A stretch of 64,000 bases of DNA from an uncultured Eubacterium sp. (GTDB lineage: Bacteria; Bacillota; Clostridia; Lachnospirales; Lachnospiraceae): positions 20,876 through 84,875 of the forward strand of contig CAJTZN010000010.1 of assembly GCA_910584065.1 (NCBI GenBank). Direction: 5' to 3'. The position numbers were made by a program, and so were the translations under genes. A model generated the notes under the pieces. It saw only the letters and a list, made by a program, of their open reading frames with translations. It had not been told where the DNA came from and did no database searches. This document shows, piece by piece, positions 26,375-35,736 of the stretch; within the stretch, counting starts at the first letter, position 1; each line of letters begins with the position of its first letter.

Positions 26375-27951
26375 CAGCCATGAGCAAAACTCCGCACATT
26401 CAGTATTTATGCAGGTTTGCGAGGCATGGCAACCTCTTTTATTACTCCCAGAACCTTTGGTTCTGTATTTATAGTAACAATCAGCTCCAAATGGTATAAT
26501 TAAGTTACCCTACAAAACACACCATAAAGGAGGCTGATTGCTATCTACCGTCAGGAAATTTTAAAAGACATTCGTCTTTTTACTTCACAACCAGTTGCGA
26601 AATTTTATGATTCTCTTTTTCTGAATCTTGATTTATCCTTTGTTCCTGAATTCCCTAAAACCGGAAGGAAGGGTTTTTCAAACCACGCTATGATCGGTGC
26701 CTTTATTGTCATGAAATGTGAAGGCTTTTCCATGATCACCGACCTTGTTGATTATCTGAATAACAACCTTCTCATTGCCCATTATTGTGGTTTTGACATA
26801 TCCATTCCCCTTCCGTCTTATTGGACTTTCGACCGTTTCCTTAAAAACTTTGATAACGAAATACTTTCTGAAATCATGAAATCACAGGTACAGTTTCTTG
26901 CCCATAAAGGTATTGTGGATTCTTCTTTTATCGGTCTGGATTCCACTCCCATTGCTGCAAACACTTCACACAATAATCCGAAATCCTTTTTGTCAAACAA
27001 ATTTATGCCCGGGCATCAACCAAAAGCGGATACCGACTGTAAACTTGGTGTGCATACTGCGTCCAATCAGACCAATGAGAAAAAATTTCAATTCTACTGG
27101 GGCTATAAAAACCATGTCCTTGTGGACTGTATTTCCGGTCTGCCTGTTTACGAAATAACTACAACTGCCAATGTTTCTGATTCTGCTGTTGCACTGGATA
27201 TCCTTGCTGATACCCATTCGTTTCTCCCAATAACAGAATGTAATTTCCTCGCTGACAAAGGGTATGATGTTAAAAACATCTACAATCAGGTAAAGGAACT
27301 TTATGATGGGGAATGTATCATCCCTTTAAACAAACGTAATACCAAAAATCCAAAACTTCTTCCTCAGGGAAATCCTGTCTGCGGGGCAGGTCTTGCCATG
27401 TGGAAGGATGGTAAGTTCTCCGACAGAAACCGCACCCGCCAGAAGTTCTGCTGTCCCCTCAAATCATCCAAAGATGCGGACTGCCCATGCCATCATAAAA
27501 ATTTTTATAATGGCAAAAAGCACCGTGGCTGCACCAAACACATTACCATTCCTGATGATTTAAGGCTTGCCCTCGACAGAGACAGTAAGTACTTCAAGAG
27601 TAAGTATTCTCTTCGAACGGAATGCGAACGATACAATTCACGTTTTAAAAGCACAGGGCAGGAACGTATGTGGGTACGGAACAAATCCTCTGTCACTAAC
27701 TTAAATACCCTTGCCCACATCAGCCTTTTAGCAGTTGCCGTAGCTGCAATTACTACTAAATCTGGTCAGTCCTACCGAAAACTGAAATCAATAAAACGGA
27801 CTGCTTGATTTCCTGCTGCTATATACTTTTTGATTTTTCGTAGGTTTTGGACTTACGTTAGCTTTACTATGCCTAAAAAACATCTACTCTTAACAGGAGA
27901 GGTCTAACAGCCAATTCTTATCTCAAAATCAATGCGTTTTGCTCATCTCTA
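26375..27951 (+). mobile_element. insertion sequence, about 1.58 kb
   Basis: The element carries one DDE transposase gene. Terminal inverted repeats include a perfect 11-base match, ATGAGCAAAAC at 26380-26390 and its complement at 27936-27946, with weaker similarity outside. The borders are set by the eight-base direct repeat GATCTTAT on each side. The single transposase frame appears whole, so the insertion may be recent. It landed in the short 5' leader of the Uma2 gene. Confidence 0.8.
26537..27808 (+). CDS. DDE transposase of the IS
   Basis: This transposase has an N-terminal part (YRQEILKDIRLF, NHAMIGAFIVMKCEGFS) and a DDE catalytic domain (GLDSTPIAANTS, then YWGYKNHVLVDCISGLP, DKGYDVKNIYNQ) with a C-terminal ERYNSRFK-x-TGQERMW motif, as in IS1182/IS5-like elements. 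Sequence similar to known relatives starts well before the first ATG at 26690. The frame opens after a TAA at 26525, and AAAGGAGG is followed by CTG ATT GCT ATC, so translation would need a rare start such as ATT (26537) or ATC (26543). If only the ATG at 26690 is used, the protein is 372 residues and lacks its N terminus. Confidence 0.85.
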   Translation: MAIYRQEILKDIRLFTSQPVAKFYDSLFLNLDLSFVPEFPKTGRKGFSNHAMIGAFIVMKCEGFSMITDLVDYLNNNLLIAHYCGFDISIPLPSYWTFDRFLKNFDNEILSEIMKSQVQFLAHKGIVDSSFIGLDSTPIAANTSHNNPKSFLSNKFMPGHQPKADTDCKLGVHTASNQTNEKKFQFYWGYKNHVLVDCISGLPVYEITTTANVSDSAVALDILADTHSFLPITECNFLADKGYDVKNIYNQVKELYDGECIIPLNKRNTKNPKLLPQGNPVCGAGLAMWKDGKFSDRNRTRQKFCCPLKSSKDADCPCHHKNFYNGKKHRGCTKHITIPDDLRLALDRDSKYFKSKYSLRTECERYNSRFKSTGQERMWVRNKSSVTNLNTLAHISLLAVAVAAITTKSGQSYRKLKSIKRTA

Positions 27952-27959
27952 GATCTTAT
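27952..27959. repeat. right target-site duplication of the IS
   Basis: GATCTTAT, the same as at 26367-26374. It adjoins the right end of the IS and overlaps the first bases of the displaced Uma2 promoter -10 box. Confidence 0.65.
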
Positions 27960-27986
27960 TATAAGTAACATTGTCGGTAAATACAA
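27958..27986 (-). promoter_or_regulatory. displaced promoter of the Uma2 gene
   Basis: On the minus strand TTGTAT (27981-27986), a 17-base spacer and TATAAT (27958-27963) form a strong promoter aimed at the Uma2 gene, with the start point predicted right at the IS border. Without the IS the leader would be only about 20 bases and carry the GGAGG site. Transcripts must now cross the 1.58-kb IS antisense to its transposase. Confidence 0.65.
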
Positions 27987-28031
27987 CAAGTTTTTATCAT
28001 TTGGAATCTAATTTCATTGTGCTAAATGTTA

Positions 28032-28775
28032 TTACCACATATATTTGCAATTCTTACATTTATATTGCTTTCCAATTTTACTAGATGCAAGACCTACAGT
28101 CGCAACAGATATCGACCTACTTGTAGTTGATATTTTTTCTATGTTAGTTGATTGACACATTGGACATTTTGGTATTTTTGCCTCCACTTCTAATTTTCTT
28201 TCTTGCTCCATTTTATATAACACCGCTTGTAAAGCTCTATCGGTATCTGTAACAGCTTGACTTTTATATCTTTCTATCAGATTTTCTTTTCGCTGTTCTT
28301 TGTATTTCTCCCAATCATCTGTTTTCTCTCTATACATATCCATAAACATTCTATAATCAAGATATGTTACAAATAATAATACTGGAACTCCAATAACAAG
28401 TGTAATCGCAAAAATAAAGATAAACAATCCACTTACTGGTGCTAATAGGAGAGATACTACTAATACTACTATAGCAGCGTAAGTTAATCCCGAACCTCCA
28501 CCCTTAAACAATTCCTTAAAATAACCTGGTTTATCCGGATATGGCATGTTATCAATATCTTGTAGTTCTTGATCTAAATTTTTTGTTAATTCTTCATATC
28601 TTTCTTGTCTTCGTTGTTCATCCTCTTCTTCCTGTTTCTGTCTTCTTATCTTTTCCGCTTCCTCCATTTTTATTCTCTCGAAGTGTGTTTTGATACCATA
28701 TCCACAATCTGGGCACATTTCAGCACTATCAGAAACATTTTCTCTGCCACATTCAGGACATTTAATTAATCCCAT
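28032..28775 (-). CDS. zinc-ribbon membrane protein
   Basis: This 247-residue protein has a zinc ribbon at each end: CPECG and CPDCG near residues 6-25, and CPMC with CKNCKYMW at the C terminus. Between them lie a charged coiled-coil-like stretch (about 30-75), two adjacent hydrophobic segments (about 96-140) and a second charged region. It would be a membrane-anchored protein with both ends in the cytoplasm. I do not recognise a function. The AT-rich sequence and the neighbouring mobile elements suggest accessory DNA. Confidence 0.7.
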   Translation of the reverse strand: MGLIKCPECGRENVSDSAEMCPDCGYGIKTHFERIKMEEAEKIRRQKQEEEDEQRRQERYEELTKNLDQELQDIDNMPYPDKPGYFKELFKGGGSGLTYAAIVVLVVSLLLAPVSGLFIFIFAITLVIGVPVLLFVTYLDYRMFMDMYREKTDDWEKYKEQRKENLIERYKSQAVTDTDRALQAVLYKMEQERKLEVEAKIPKCPMCQSTNIEKISTTSRSISVATVGLASSKIGKQYKCKNCKYMW

Positions 28776-28985
28776 AACAATAATCCTCCCATAAGATATT
28801 CTTTACTTATTATATCCTATAATCGGATTAATTTCCACAATTTTCTATAAGTCAATAAATCTATTATTTTAAGTGTTTATCTTTTACACCACTTTACAAC
28901 TTTTATAAGTGAATTTCCTGTCGCCTAACCAACTTTTCTAAGACTTTTATAACAACATTTGATTTTATGCTGTTTTCGATGTTTT

Positions 28986-29572
28986 TTACGAAAGTGACAA
29001 AAAATATCTGTTTCCTGATCTGTTCGCTAAGTGCAAAACGAAATACCATCTGTCACAGAGGATGACTACGTTTTTCCCGGAACTTAGTTCCAGCTTGACC
29101 TCACGAACCATGGAAGCGGCAAGGTCCAGTTTGGATTCCGTTTTCTGCCACATGCGGTATCCCAGGGACACAGACTGGTAAACAATCTTCCGGTTTAACC
29201 ATACGGAAACACAGAGTATAAGGCTTACGAAACAATGCCCGTTCAGATAATTTGAGCCATGATGGGAAGCATGATTGAAAAGATTTGACACATTTTCAAA
29301 TTTTGTGCCCAGCTTGGAGATCATGGTATCGTCGATGCACAGGAATACCGGCTGTGACCACAGCTGGGCGGGAACAGTTTCAATGCCGGGGAAACAGTTA
29401 CATTCATAAACCTCGAGTAATCGACTCTGGCATAAAAGCAGGCATAGTAAAAAGCATTCAGGGATTTTCCCTGTAATGCCAGATAAAAAACGTCTGTACA
29501 GGGAGCGGATGGAATCAGCGGGCTCCATTACCAGCATGAATAAAACGAGCAGGAACAGGTCTCAAAGTAAAT
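28986..29572 (-). pseudogene. decayed transposase
   Basis: This is a fragment of a second, different IS transposase. The first frame reads EPADSIRSLYRRFLSGITGK, the next segment only makes sense in another frame (SLNAFYYACFYARVDYSRFMNV), and a third returns to the first frame (LCIDDTMISKLGTKFENVSNLF and LGYRMWQKTESKLDLAASMV). It breaks off just after LCDRWY, short of the full catalytic domain. In-frame TGA near 29570 and two internal frameshifts show long decay. It cannot move by itself. Confidence 0.75.
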
Positions 29573-29680
29573 ATTAAAATATTGAAAGAATCTACCAATC
29601 AGGCTCTTTATGTTGTATAATAAGTTTGACGTATGGGATCACCTTAGAATACTGCAAAAAAAGCATAATAGTTTCACCAA

Positions 29681-31108
29681 TCATTCAATCGCCGGAATTT
29701 TTATCTCCGCCGTTTCACCTTCATCCTGATTTATGACAACATTAAATTCATACACCGGCTGCGCAAAACCTTTACTATCTAACTCATAGGAAATCTTCAC
29801 ATGAGATACTGTGATTTCCGATACTTCTGAAAAGTCCTGTATCATTTCTGGAACAACAAACTCCCCCTGCTCCAAACATTCAAATGCCTCCTGCTCCGAC
29901 CGCAGCGTAATTCCCTGGCGCTCTGAAAAACTAAAAATATGATTTCGAATCGTATAACAAAGATCATTTACCGTCGGGATCACCATGCACTCTCCATACA
30001 GCCAATTTTCCCCTTCTCTTACAGGTTCGACCTCGAATCGATATTCCCCATCCATCAACTCAGTAAAAACTGCATTTTGAGGAATCGTCACAGAATAATT
30101 CCGCAAAAGCTCCCTAACCTTTTCCGCCGTCAATCCACTCGTTTTCTCATCCATTAACATATCTAATATCTCTCCATCCCATCCAAAATCAGTCAGTTCG
30201 TATCCCCCGCCGCGATAAGCCATGTTAAGAATATACCGCGATGGCTCGGAATTAAATATCACGATATTCTCATAAGCATCCTGTCTCTCACTCAAAGTAA
30301 CACCTAATTTTTGAAAATAGTCTTTTGCAAATGACTGACAGTCCGCTTCTGACCAAACCTTCCCCACATACACATAATCCTCTTTCTTTTGAGGATCCAG
30401 CTCACACAGAGAAGTCACTTTTATTTTTGACATAGATATTTTTTCACTATATTGACAGGATAATGTTCCCATCGGTAACTGCGAATAAACATAAAAGATT
30501 ACCAAATATGCGCCCACCACAACAACTGCCGGAATCTGGCACAGTATAACAACTCCCCAGCTTTTTCTATTCTCGGACTTCCTGCATTTTCCGATCTGTA
30601 TGATCAAACTGCTTATTCCATATCCGATCATTGTCCCCAGCGTATTATTCATGACATCATCAAATTCAACGATTCCCCGCTGAAATACATATTGGACGCC
30701 TTCAATGAAAATAGTCATCAAAATACCCGCCACATATGTTTTCCAACACTTACGAAAACGGATAGATAAAAGAGGGAGAAAAAAACCAAACGGAATAAAC
30801 AACAGGATATTAACCATTAAATTTCTCCACTCAGAAGAAGACGCACTATTCCAAGCAGCCATATAAGAACTAAATGGCTGGATTTTTACAACTCGTCCAT
30901 ATCCTTCCCGCGCAAGCGTGGAACACAACAGAAAAACAGCATACATGACAAATAACGTTCCTAAAAATATTTTTATCTTTGGAATGTCATTCCCTGTACT
31001 CTTCCTCTTTTTTCTATATAAAACGGCGCCAGCAAAAAACAAAATGCCGGCAATCATACCTAGCTTCAGATATTGGATTACAAAATAGAATAACTCACTC
31101 AGTCCCAT
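29681..31108 (-). CDS. VanZ family membrane protein with extracytoplasmic domain
   Basis: The first 215 residues are a VanZ-type membrane domain: five or six hydrophobic segments, the NLMVNILLFIPFGFFLPLL motif and IEGVQYVFQRGIVEFDDVMNN. The remaining 260 residues are soluble and lie outside the membrane; they show a repeated pattern (FAKDYFQKLGV and so on) like two-domain regulatory lipoproteins of the YycI type. VanZ proteins give low-level teicoplanin resistance in enterococci, but most have unknown roles. An AAGGAG ribosome site precedes the ATG. It is a lone gene. Confidence 0.8.
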   Translation of the reverse strand: MGLSELFYFVIQYLKLGMIAGILFFAGAVLYRKKRKSTGNDIPKIKIFLGTLFVMYAVFLLCSTLAREGYGRVVKIQPFSSYMAAWNSASSSEWRNLMVNILLFIPFGFFLPLLSIRFRKCWKTYVAGILMTIFIEGVQYVFQRGIVEFDDVMNNTLGTMIGYGISSLIIQIGKCRKSENRKSWGVVILCQIPAVVVVGAYLVIFYVYSQLPMGTLSCQYSEKISMSKIKVTSLCELDPQKKEDYVYVGKVWSEADCQSFAKDYFQKLGVTLSERQDAYENIVIFNSEPSRYILNMAYRGGGYELTDFGWDGEILDMLMDEKTSGLTAEKVRELLRNYSVTIPQNAVFTELMDGEYRFEVEPVREGENWLYGECMVIPTVNDLCYTIRNHIFSFSERQGITLRSEQEAFECLEQGEFVVPEMIQDFSEVSEITVSHVKISYELDSKGFAQPVYEFNVVINQDEGETAEIKIPAIE

Positions 31109-31242
31109 GTTCTCTCCTTCCTCGTTGGTATATTCATTTTTTTAGCGTTTCCATACCAATCAACACTTTAACCTAAATCCCTTATACTTTTTCTGAAATC
31201 ATACCATGTTAGCGTCTGTAAAGTCAATCTGCTAAAGATGAT

Positions 31243-31282
31243 AAAAAAGCAACCTACCCTTGGTCGTGGCGGTTGCTTTTTT
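31243..31282. terminator. bidirectional terminator
   Basis: AAAAAAGCAACC (31243-31254) and GGTTGCTTTTTT (31271-31282) are perfect complements around a 16-base loop, giving a T run on either strand. It lies 25 bases after the esterase stop and can end that transcript. Confidence 0.85.
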
Positions 31283-31307
31283 GATGTTTAAATTTGTCTT
31301 TTTCTTC

Positions 31308-33442
31308 CTATTCTTTTGTAAAGAAGATCTTCAATGTATTGTAAAAATGTATATGCCACTGATTCATATCATGTATTCCACCCGGTATTATAACAAAATC
31401 AAAATTGCGGCCGGGAACCAAAATGTTGGAACGAACCAATGCTTTCTGCATTAAATCCAACTGTCCTGACAGCGCAAAGTCATCCGATCCGTTACCACAG
31501 TATATATAACCAAGCGGCATACCATTTGCTTCGCCCTCTTCGATTATTTTATTAAACCGATCTGCATCGGCATCATTTCCGTTCTCTGTTCCAAAGTAAC
31601 CTGAATATGGGGCATACCATGCAAACAAGTCATAGTTTCCGAAAAATGCAGAGTGGTATGTCGTGTTAGAACCCATTGATAATCCTGCAAAACCACGATG
31701 CATACGGCTTGCCTTCAAACTTTCTATCGATACATCGCCGCCTGCATAGGTAGAATACTTGGCCTCAACAGCCGGGATCAGGTCATTACGTAATTCGTAC
31801 TGGAACAGGATGGTAAGGTCCATGGCATTGCTAGGTTCCGGAGCGCCTTCCGGACGATAGAATGTAGGGTTTACAATGATACAGGGCTCACAGTATCCGT
31901 CCTCAAACAGCCGGTTCAGCATATCCCGGTTGTGAGTATAGTCACCATATATATTATCGCCCTTGATCCATGTATCCGCATTCTCGCCGCCGCCATGCAT
32001 CAAATATAAGACATTATATTTCTTTTCCGGATCATAGTCATATGGCAGATAAACATTCGCCCATTTATGGATCTTCTGTGAATTGCCCGGATCGTACGTC
32101 TCTGTATCGTACTCAATTTTCTCAATTTTACCTCTGTGAGTCGTTGGTTTAATTGCCGAATCAGGTACTTTTGTGACAAACCCGTTTACGGTACTTTCAT
32201 CCTGTGTGCCACGTTTAAAGATACGTCTTGCAAAATTATATAAACCGGCTTTAAATAACTCCTGATCATGCGCTCCATCCATCTCAAGATACAGACATTC
32301 TGATCCGTTATCTGTCAATGCCTTATGATAGGAATCCGGAGCTTCGCCTGCCACATCATCACTCGTCCCCTTCTGGATCATAAGGAATGTATAATCTTTG
32401 TATTTTTCATCAATACAAAAACTGGAGTTACTGAAGTAACCGTCTGCTCCATCATATGGCAGTAAACCTTCCACTGGAGCGAATGCGCCCGTATATGCTA
32501 CCTGTTCGGGAAGTGATAAACCAATATTCAATGCAATGCGGCCGCCCAGACCGTATCCGGCTACTGCTATGTTATGACGCTCCTTTGCAGCAGAGTATTT
32601 TGCTTCTACCTCCGGTTTTAGATCATCAGCAAAATCCTTAATAATATCTTCATCTTTGTCACCACTGATATTTGGCATAACTACGATCATTTCTTTGGCA
32701 GCTTTAAACGCAATGGCATTGTCAATAATCTGATCTGCCGCCATATCTTTCCATATACCCTCCGTATCATCTTTATCATGGAAAAGATATAATACCGGAT
32801 ACTGTTTATCCTGTGAATAGTTTGCAGGAAGCTGTACAAGAACTTTATGCGTCTTATTTGTAGTCTTTGATGTATAAGTAATCTCTTCGATCGTTCCCTT
32901 TTCCACATTCTCCGAAGCATCTGCAAATTCATATGGAACATAAGAATATTGATCTGTCGCCGGGAATGGAGCAAGAGTAGGTTCCGGTGTGGCTGTAGAA
33001 ACCGGTGCTTCCGTAGGGGCCGGCGTAGCCGTCGTTCCCGGATTATTGTTTGTTGCCATTGGCGATACGGTAGGCTGTATCGTCACGTTATCGTTCCCCT
33101 TATCGACCTTTACCGTACATGTTAACGTTACCTTTTTCTTTTTCTTTTTCGCGGTACAAACCACCTTTGTTTTTCCGGCTTTTACGCCTTTTACCACAAA
33201 TGCAGTTTTACCTTGTTTCGAAACAGTTGCAATCTTTTTATTTTTAGACTTAACCGTTAACTTATAACCCTTCGCGTTCTTTACCGTAACTTTTTTCTTT
33301 GTCCTTTCCTTAACTTTAACAATTTTTTTGAAAGTACCGGTTTCGCTGCCTTTTTCGCATCTACCTGTGCTCCCGGCATAACCGCCTGCGCTACTAATGC
33401 GGTTGCCAGCAAAAGGCCTGTACACTTCCTGGTGCATTTCAT
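31308..33442 (-). CDS. secreted two-domain esterase, frameshifted after signal peptide
   Basis: ATG 33442, with an AGGAGG ribosome site, opens a signal peptide (MKCTRKCTGLLLATALVAQA). At a run of seven A (33323-33329) the frame must shift by one base to join the long frame that runs to 31308. Next come an Ig-like Big_2 domain (KSKNKKIATVSKQG), a Pro/Thr linker, and two esterase-D (feruloyl-esterase-like) domains. The second has the nucleophile motif GLSMG (about residue 587 of the long frame) and a late histidine (GGIHDMNQWH). The first has GYGLG, with Gly in place of the serine (about 296). Such enzymes release ferulate or acetate from xylan. One extra A would restore the whole protein. Confidence 0.8.
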
Positions 33443-33674
33443 ACTAAAATACCTCCTCTTATTTTTATTGACAGTGCTTCAAAAACATTAAAAATACACA
33501 ATCTAACACTATCACTTTTGCCTGTTATTGTCAAGCGTTGGTAAAATCCATCCAGCCTTCTGGACTGCGCTTCGGAATAGAGATTTTTATCCCCCAGAAT
33601 ATTTTTCTCCATTTCTGCTCAAAATGAAACTAAAAGAAATTTTATGCTGTTACTTCGCGAATGAGGAGGAGACA

Positions 33675-34088
33675 ATGAAAATACAAAATCCTGCCAAAAA
33701 CTTTATCAAATGCGGTGTGTACGGATGGGGTTTCGAGTGCCTGTGGACGGGACTGCACTCCATCGTTTCCCACGAAAACAAAAAACTCACATGCCGGACA
33801 TCCATGTGGATGTTTCCGATCTATGGCATGGCATCTCTCATACAGCCGATCCACAAACTTTTGAAAAATACAAACGTCCTGTTCCGGGGCGCCGTCTACA
33901 CGACATGTATCTTCGCTACCGAATACGGAACCGGAAAGATCCTGAAAAAAAATCATTGCTGCCCGTGGGACTACAGTGATGCCAAACACAATATAAAAGG
34001 ACTTGTCCGGCTGGACTACGCCCCTCTTTGGTTCCTTGTGGGGCTGTTTTATGAAAAGGTGCTGAACCCGGTGGCAAAATCATCCTGA
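33675..34088 (+). CDS. small membrane protein, putative ABC-transporter type IV (CmpB) family
   Basis: This 137-residue membrane protein has about four hydrophobic segments. GVYGWGFECLWTGLHSIVS near the start, SMWMFPIYGMAS and the WDYSDAKHNIKGLVRLDYAPLW motif match the family labelled putative ABC-transporter type IV (PF06541), whose activity has not been shown. The ATG at 33675 is chosen because GGAGGAG precedes it; the open frame begins much earlier. The gene converges on the serine acetyltransferase gene with 14 bases between the stops. Confidence 0.75.
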   Translation: MKIQNPAKNFIKCGVYGWGFECLWTGLHSIVSHENKKLTCRTSMWMFPIYGMASLIQPIHKLLKNTNVLFRGAVYTTCIFATEYGTGKILKKNHCCPWDYSDAKHNIKGLVRLDYAPLWFLVGLFYEKVLNPVAKSS

Positions 34089-34102
34089 AAAAGTGCGCCG
34101 TT

Positions 34103-35044
34103 TTACCGGAGCCGTATATCCAGTTCGGGCGGCTTGATACTGATCCGCGAATTTTCCGGCACCGATTCGGTAATAAATGTATTTCCGCCGATGACCGAAT
34201 TTTTCCCGATGACTGTCTGCCCGCCGAGGATCGTCGCGCCTGCATAGATCGTCACGTTGTCCTCGATCGTCGGATGCCGTTTTACGCCTGAAAGTTTCTG
34301 ACCGCCCCGTGTGGACAGGCCGCCGAGCGTCACGCCCTGATACAGCTTGACATTGTCACCGATCACCGTCGTCTCACCGATGACGATACCCGTACCGTGG
34401 TCGATAAAAAAACTCTCGCCGATGACCGCGCCGGAGTTAATATCGATCCCCGTTTTCGCATGGGCGTACTCGGTCATGATCCTCGGAATAAACGGCACAT
34501 TCCGTATGTAAAATTCGTGCGCGATCCGATAGACAAAAATCGCGAACAGGCCCGGATACGAGAAAATGATCTCCTCTTTGCTCTTTGCCGCCGGGTCGCC
34601 GTCAAATCCGGCCTGCACATCCTTCAACAAAAGTTTTTGGATGCGGGGAAGCTGTTCAAAAAAACCGCTGCATATGTACTCCGCCTTTTTGCAGTTTCTC
34701 TCATCCGGCATTCCCTCGAGCGACTGGGCCCGCAGATCGCCCTCTTCCTCCTGATAGGCGAGCGCGTCCGCGATCTGTTCGCAGAGCATGTTATAAATCG
34801 ACAAAAACCGGCTCCCCACAAAATATCTGGGCAGGCCCCTCGTCGCGTCCTGCTCGCCAAAATATCCGGGAAACATAACGAGCCGCAATTCTCTCAGTGC
34901 ATCAATGATGATCTTCCTCTCCGGCATATTTTTTCCCGCCTTCGTAGAAAAAAGAGGTTCGTTCATATAATTTTCCGAAATCTCTTCCACCGCGCGTTCG
35001 ATCGTGTTCTTTGTCTCCTGATCCATAATTACACTCAACCCCAT
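34103..35044 (-). CDS. epsC: serine O-acetyltransferase (EpsC/CysE type)
   Basis: This enzyme makes O-acetylserine from serine and acetyl-CoA, the first step of cysteine synthesis. The 313 residues have the N-terminal helical domain and a left-handed beta-helix of hexapeptide repeats. Active-site features are FIDHGTGIVIGET, where the His-Gly-Thr-Gly is typical, the GVTLGG loop and KRHPTIEDNVTIYAGA. It is longer than E. coli CysE, as in the EpsC group. No strong ribosome site is seen; M7 (35026) is an alternative start. It follows engB by 80 bases, perhaps as the last gene of the tig-clp-lon-engB run. Confidence 0.9.
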   Translation of the reverse strand: MGLSVIMDQETKNTIERAVEEISENYMNEPLFSTKAGKNMPERKIIIDALRELRLVMFPGYFGEQDATRGLPRYFVGSRFLSIYNMLCEQIADALAYQEEEGDLRAQSLEGMPDERNCKKAEYICSGFFEQLPRIQKLLLKDVQAGFDGDPAAKSKEEIIFSYPGLFAIFVYRIAHEFYIRNVPFIPRIMTEYAHAKTGIDINSGAVIGESFFIDHGTGIVIGETTVIGDNVKLYQGVTLGGLSTRGGQKLSGVKRHPTIEDNVTIYAGATILGGQTVIGKNSVIGGNTFITESVPENSRISIKPPELDIRLR

Positions 35045-35124
35045 TTCTGAGCGACTTGACTTGTCACGAAAAGACGGCCGCCATTCACTGTTTGCTCTCG
35101 CTCTGAAACAAACAGCCGGCCATC

Positions 35125-35721
35125 TTATAACGGAATTTCCCTGATAAAATAATCAATATACTCCCAGATCTCATCCTTCCCCTCCTTGCTCACCACCGAA
35201 AACGGCACAACCGGAGTTCCCTCCAGAAGCTGAAGCTTTTTTTCGATCCGGGAAATATGTTTCGCCCTGGCATTTTTACTGATCTTATCCGCCTTTGTCG
35301 CGATGATGAGCGGATTAAACCCCTGCTCCAAAAGCATGCGGTACATATTTACATCTTTTTCCGATGGCTCATGCCGGATATCGATCAACAGAAATACGAC
35401 GCGGAGCGCCTGCGATGTCCTCAGATATTTCTCAATCATCTTCATCCACTTCGCCGCGGTCTCCTTCGACACTTTCGCATACCCGTACCCGGGCAGATCC
35501 ACCATATAAAACACATCATTGACGTTATAATAATTGATCGTCTGTGTTTTTCCCGGCTGGGAAGAGATCCGGGCAAAGCTTTTCCGGTTCATCAGGGAAT
35601 TGATCAAAGAGGATTTTCCCACATTCGACCGCCCCCAAAAAGCCATCTCGATCTTATCATTCTGCGGCAGCCTGCTTGTGATGCCACAGACGGTTTCCAG
35701 TTCCAGTGAATGAATAACCAT
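35125..35721 (-). CDS. engB: ribosome biogenesis GTPase EngB/YsxC
   Basis: EngB (YihA/YsxC) is an essential GTPase for assembly of the 50S subunit. The 198 residues have G1 GRSNVGKSS, the switch I region QPGKTQTINYY, G3 DLPGYGYAK, G4 TKADK and G5 SVVSKEG. It starts 15 bases after the lon stop with a GAGGATAAG ribosome site. The pairing of engB with lon is widespread in Firmicutes. Confidence 0.97.
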   Translation of the reverse strand: MVIHSLELETVCGITSRLPQNDKIEMAFWGRSNVGKSSLINSLMNRKSFARISSQPGKTQTINYYNVNDVFYMVDLPGYGYAKVSKETAAKWMKMIEKYLRTSQALRVVFLLIDIRHEPSEKDVNMYRMLLEQGFNPLIIATKADKISKNARAKHISRIEKKLQLLEGTPVVPFSVVSKEGKDEIWEYIDYFIREIPL

Positions 35722-35736
35722 CTTATCCTCGTTTCT

